Position numbers and translations under genes: made by a program. Of a DNA stretch of 10,667 nucleotides, positions 8,335-10,667 are shown piece by piece (positions within the stretch are counted from its first letter, which is position 1; each line of letters begins with the position of its first letter). Source of the DNA: an uncultured Thiomonas sp. (lineage in GTDB: Bacteria; Pseudomonadota; Gammaproteobacteria; Burkholderiales; Burkholderiaceae_C); NCBI GenBank assembly GCA_937927695.1, contig CALBRU010000031.1:1-10667 (forward strand), in the 5' to 3' direction. Below the pieces are notes generated by a model, which did not search any database, was not told the origin of the DNA, and was given only the letters and a program-made list of their open reading frames with translations.

Positions 8335-10620
8335 TCAGTGCGCCGCAGAGGCGCCGCCGCCGGGCGGATGCGCCAGCGGGTCATTCGTCTCAGCCTCGCG
8401 CAGCGCCTGGGCGCGGGCCTCGTGGCTATGGTCGGCGCCGAGCAGCATGTACATCGCAGGCACGACGAACAGCGTGAACAGGGTGCCGATAGACAGGCCA
8501 GTGGCGATCACGAGGCCCATGTTGAAACGGCTGACCGCACCCGCTCCGCTGGCAAAAATCAGCGGCATCACGCCGAGCACCATGGCGGCGGTGGTCATCA
8601 GAATCGGGCGCAGACGCATGCCTGCGGCGTGTTCGATGGCTTCGCGTTTACTTCGGCCGGCGCGTTGCAGGTTGTTGGCAAACTCGACGATGAGAATGCC
8701 GTGCTTGGAGATCAAGCCGATCAGCGTCACCAGTCCGACCTCGGTGTAGATGTTGAGGGTGGCGTGGCCGATGCCCAGGTTGATGAACAGCAGCGCGCCA
8801 GAGATCGCCATGGGCACCGACACCAGAATGATGACCGGATCGCGGAAGCTCTCGAACTGCGCCGACAGCGCCAGGAAAATGATGATCATGGCGAAGCCGA
8901 AGGTCAGCACCAGCCCGCCGGTTTCTTGCTCAAACTGCCGCGACGGCCCGGCGAAGTCGTAGCTGTAGCCGACCGGCAGGGTGCGCTTGGCGAGCGTCAC
9001 CAGATCGTCCAGCGCCTGCCCCTGGGCGATGGTGGGCAGGGAAACGCCCTGAATGGTGGCCGAGTTGAGCTGCTGGAAGTGGTTGATGGTTTCGGGCTGC
9101 ACACTCGAGGTCAGGTGCACGACGGTGGACAGCGGCACCATCGCTCCGCTGGCGGTGCGGATGTAATAGTTCTCCAACTGGCTGGCATTGAGGCGGTACT
9201 TTTGCGCGACCTGCGGAATGACCTTGTAAGAGCGTCCGTCGAGCTCGAAAAAGTTGACATAACCGCCGCCGAGCATGGCCGACATCGCCGAGCCGATGTC
9301 CTGCATGGTCAGGCCGAGTTGTGCGGCCATATTGCGGTCGATGTGCAGGCGGGTCTGTGGCAGATCGATGCGCAGGTCAGACTGCAGGAAGATGAACTTG
9401 CCGGATTTCAGCGCGTCTTGCAGGAATTTCTGCGACACCTCGTAGAGTTTGTCCGCCGGTTCGGTGGTGGTGATGACGAACTGGATGGGCAGGCCGCGCG
9501 AGCCCGGCAGCGGCGGCGGCTGGAACACGGCGATCTGGCTGCCGGCGATGTGATTGAGCTTTTGCTGTAGCTCGGGCTGCATCTGCGTGGCCGTGCGGGT
9601 GCGCTCGTTCCAGGGTTTGAGCACCATGCCGCCGATCACCTGACTGGGGGTGTTGAGCTGGAACACATGGTCGGTTTCGGGGAAGGTCTTGAACACGTCA
9701 TAGACCTGCTTGGCATAGAGCGCGCGCTGGTCGAGCGTGGCCGTCGGGCTGTTGAACGACACGGCGATGAGCACGCCCTGGTCTTCCTGCGGCGCCAGCT
9801 CCGACATGGAGGTGGAGTAAAGGAAGTAAATGGAACCCAGAATGATCACGGCCATCACCGCCGTCACCGGCAGAAAGTTGAGCGAGCCGTGCAGGGTGCG
9901 CTCGTAGCGGTTGTGCAGCCGGTCGAAGCTGTGGTCGAGGAACAGCACCAGCCGGTCTTGCCAGCTATGGCTCTGCGGATCGGGCGCCTTGAGCAGCTTG
10001 GAGCACATCATGGGCGACAGCGTCAGCGCGATGATGGCCGAGATCACCACGGTGCCCACCAGGGTGAAGGCAAACTCGGTGAACAGCGCGCCGGTGAGGC
10101 CACCCATGAAACCGATGGGCACATACACCGCCACGAGCACGATGGTCATGGCGATGATGGGGTTGGCCAGTTCACGCGCGGCGCGCACGGCGGCGTCATG
10201 CCGCGACATGCCTTCTTCGAGGTGACGGCTGATGTTCTCGACCACGATGATGGCGTCGTCCACCACCAGTCCGATGGCCAGCACGATGGATAGCAGGGTG
10301 AGCAGGTTGATCGAATAGCCCAGCGCCAGCATGATGGTGAAGGTGCCCACGATCGACAGCGGGATGGCCACCAGCGGAATGATGACCGAGCGCAGCGAAC
10401 CGAGGAAGATGAACACCACGGCGGTGACGATGAGCACGGCTTCGACCAGCGTCTTGATCACCTCGTCGATGGAGGAGGTGACGAACTTGGTCGAGTCATA
10501 GACGATCTGCCCCTTCAATCCGGCGGGCAATTGCTGCTGAATATCGGGGAAGACCTTGCGCACGCGGGCCACGACGTCGAGCAGATTGGCGCCGGGCGCC
10601 ACCTGAATGCCGACAAACAC
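8335..10620 (-). CDS. RND multidrug efflux transporter, HAE-1 type (5' truncated by contig end)
   Basis: This is the inner-membrane proton antiporter of a tripartite efflux pump, normally working with a periplasmic adaptor and an outer-membrane channel. The visible 761 residues cover AcrB from about residue 287 to the end. The proton-relay aspartates are Asp121 and Asp122 in GLVVDDAIIVVEN (AcrB 407/408), Lys639 in SKHGILIVEFA corresponds to AcrB Lys940, and the Arg of MRLRPILMT is kept. TM2 to TM12 and the second periplasmic loop are present; TM1 and most of the first periplasmic half are missing. The segment PPPLPGSRGLPIQF (368-381) occurs in a subset of HAE-1 pumps, but I cannot name an orthologue or substrates. 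The apparent GTG start at 10618-10620 is an internal valine beside adapter sequence, not a real start. The C-terminal tail is polar and His-rich. The adaptor gene is probably upstream, beyond the contig end. Confidence 0.95.
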   Translation of the reverse strand: MFVGIQVAPGANLLDVVARVRKVFPDIQQQLPAGLKGQIVYDSTKFVTSSIDEVIKTLVEAVLIVTAVVFIFLGSLRSVIIPLVAIPLSIVGTFTIMLALGYSINLLTLLSIVLAIGLVVDDAIIVVENISRHLEEGMSRHDAAVRAARELANPIIAMTIVLVAVYVPIGFMGGLTGALFTEFAFTLVGTVVISAIIALTLSPMMCSKLLKAPDPQSHSWQDRLVLFLDHSFDRLHNRYERTLHGSLNFLPVTAVMAVIILGSIYFLYSTSMSELAPQEDQGVLIAVSFNSPTATLDQRALYAKQVYDVFKTFPETDHVFQLNTPSQVIGGMVLKPWNERTRTATQMQPELQQKLNHIAGSQIAVFQPPPLPGSRGLPIQFVITTTEPADKLYEVSQKFLQDALKSGKFIFLQSDLRIDLPQTRLHIDRNMAAQLGLTMQDIGSAMSAMLGGGYVNFFELDGRSYKVIPQVAQKYRLNASQLENYYIRTASGAMVPLSTVVHLTSSVQPETINHFQQLNSATIQGVSLPTIAQGQALDDLVTLAKRTLPVGYSYDFAGPSRQFEQETGGLVLTFGFAMIIIFLALSAQFESFRDPVIILVSVPMAISGALLFINLGIGHATLNIYTEVGLVTLIGLISKHGILIVEFANNLQRAGRSKREAIEHAAGMRLRPILMTTAAMVLGVMPLIFASGAGAVSRFNMGLVIATGLSIGTLFTLFVVPAMYMLLGADHSHEARAQALREAETNDPLAHPPGGGASAAH

Positions 10621-10667
10621 AGATCGGAAGAGCGTCGTGTAGGGAAAGAGTGTAGATCTCGGTGGTC
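10621..10667. other. Illumina TruSeq adapter sequence (assembly artefact)
   Basis: The last 47 bases begin AGATCGGAAGAGCGTCGTGT and continue as the reverse complement of the Illumina TruSeq universal adapter (first 47 of 58 bases, as I recall the adapter). This is untrimmed read-through, not genomic DNA. It begins exactly where RND homology stops and should be clipped. Confidence 0.98.

Noticed and set aside
8338..9570. 410-codon plus-strand open frame opposite the RND gene
   Set aside because: It is an antisense shadow. The minus-strand RND motifs are clear, and the plus-strand product is low-complexity Arg/His/Gln-rich.
10618..10620. GTG as the start codon of the RND gene
   Set aside because: It is an internal valine at AcrB-equivalent residue 287 that happens to sit at the genome/adapter junction.

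Overview
The window is GC-rich (about 65% by eye), densely packed chromosomal DNA. The best guess is a betaproteobacterium of the order Burkholderiales. This rests on a MetH that lacks its homocysteine module, a predicted S-adenosylhomocysteine (SAH) riboswitch in front of it, a lipB-lipA pair, and a Zur very similar to enterobacterial Zur. I do not call a genus. There are no mobile elements, CRISPR arrays, tRNAs or rRNAs, and the content is housekeeping metabolism rather than an accessory island.

Layout from left to right. A tandem-duplicated double cupin protein (27-719, +) is followed 38 bp later by zur (758-1234, +). These converge on a minus-strand block made of lipB (2780-3451), lipA (1784-2749) and a small DUF3429-type membrane protein (1241-1696). 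LipB transfers octanoate from acyl carrier protein to lipoyl domains and LipA inserts the two sulfurs, so the pair makes protein-bound lipoate. Divergent from lipB is a PmtA-like SAM-dependent methyltransferase (3631-4305, +) with a 64-residue membrane protein behind it (4333-4527, +). A stand-alone cyclic-nucleotide-binding-domain protein (4529-5128, -) converges on that pair and is divergent from metH.

The most informative piece is 5177-5323. An AT-rich promoter region with a perfect 7-bp inverted repeat leads into an SAH riboswitch (about 5201-5272), and then into a 912-codon metH (5323-8061, +). This metH encodes the folate, B12 and reactivation modules only. The homocysteine-binding module is not in the window and must act in trans if the enzyme works. 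The riboswitch logically links accumulation of SAH, the product of methyl transfer, to methionine regeneration.

metH converges on an RND efflux pump gene (8335 to 10620, -) with a near-symmetrical bidirectional terminator between them (8295-8322). The roughly 230 bp between metH and that terminator hold one unrecognised minus-strand ORF and an inverted repeat. The RND gene is cut off at its 5' end because the last 47 bases (10621-10667) are Illumina TruSeq adapter sequence, not genome.

I found no convincing undescribed system. The points most worth following up are the riboswitch with an orphan split MetH, the adapter artefact, the divergent operator-like repeat and the unexplained ORF downstream of metH.
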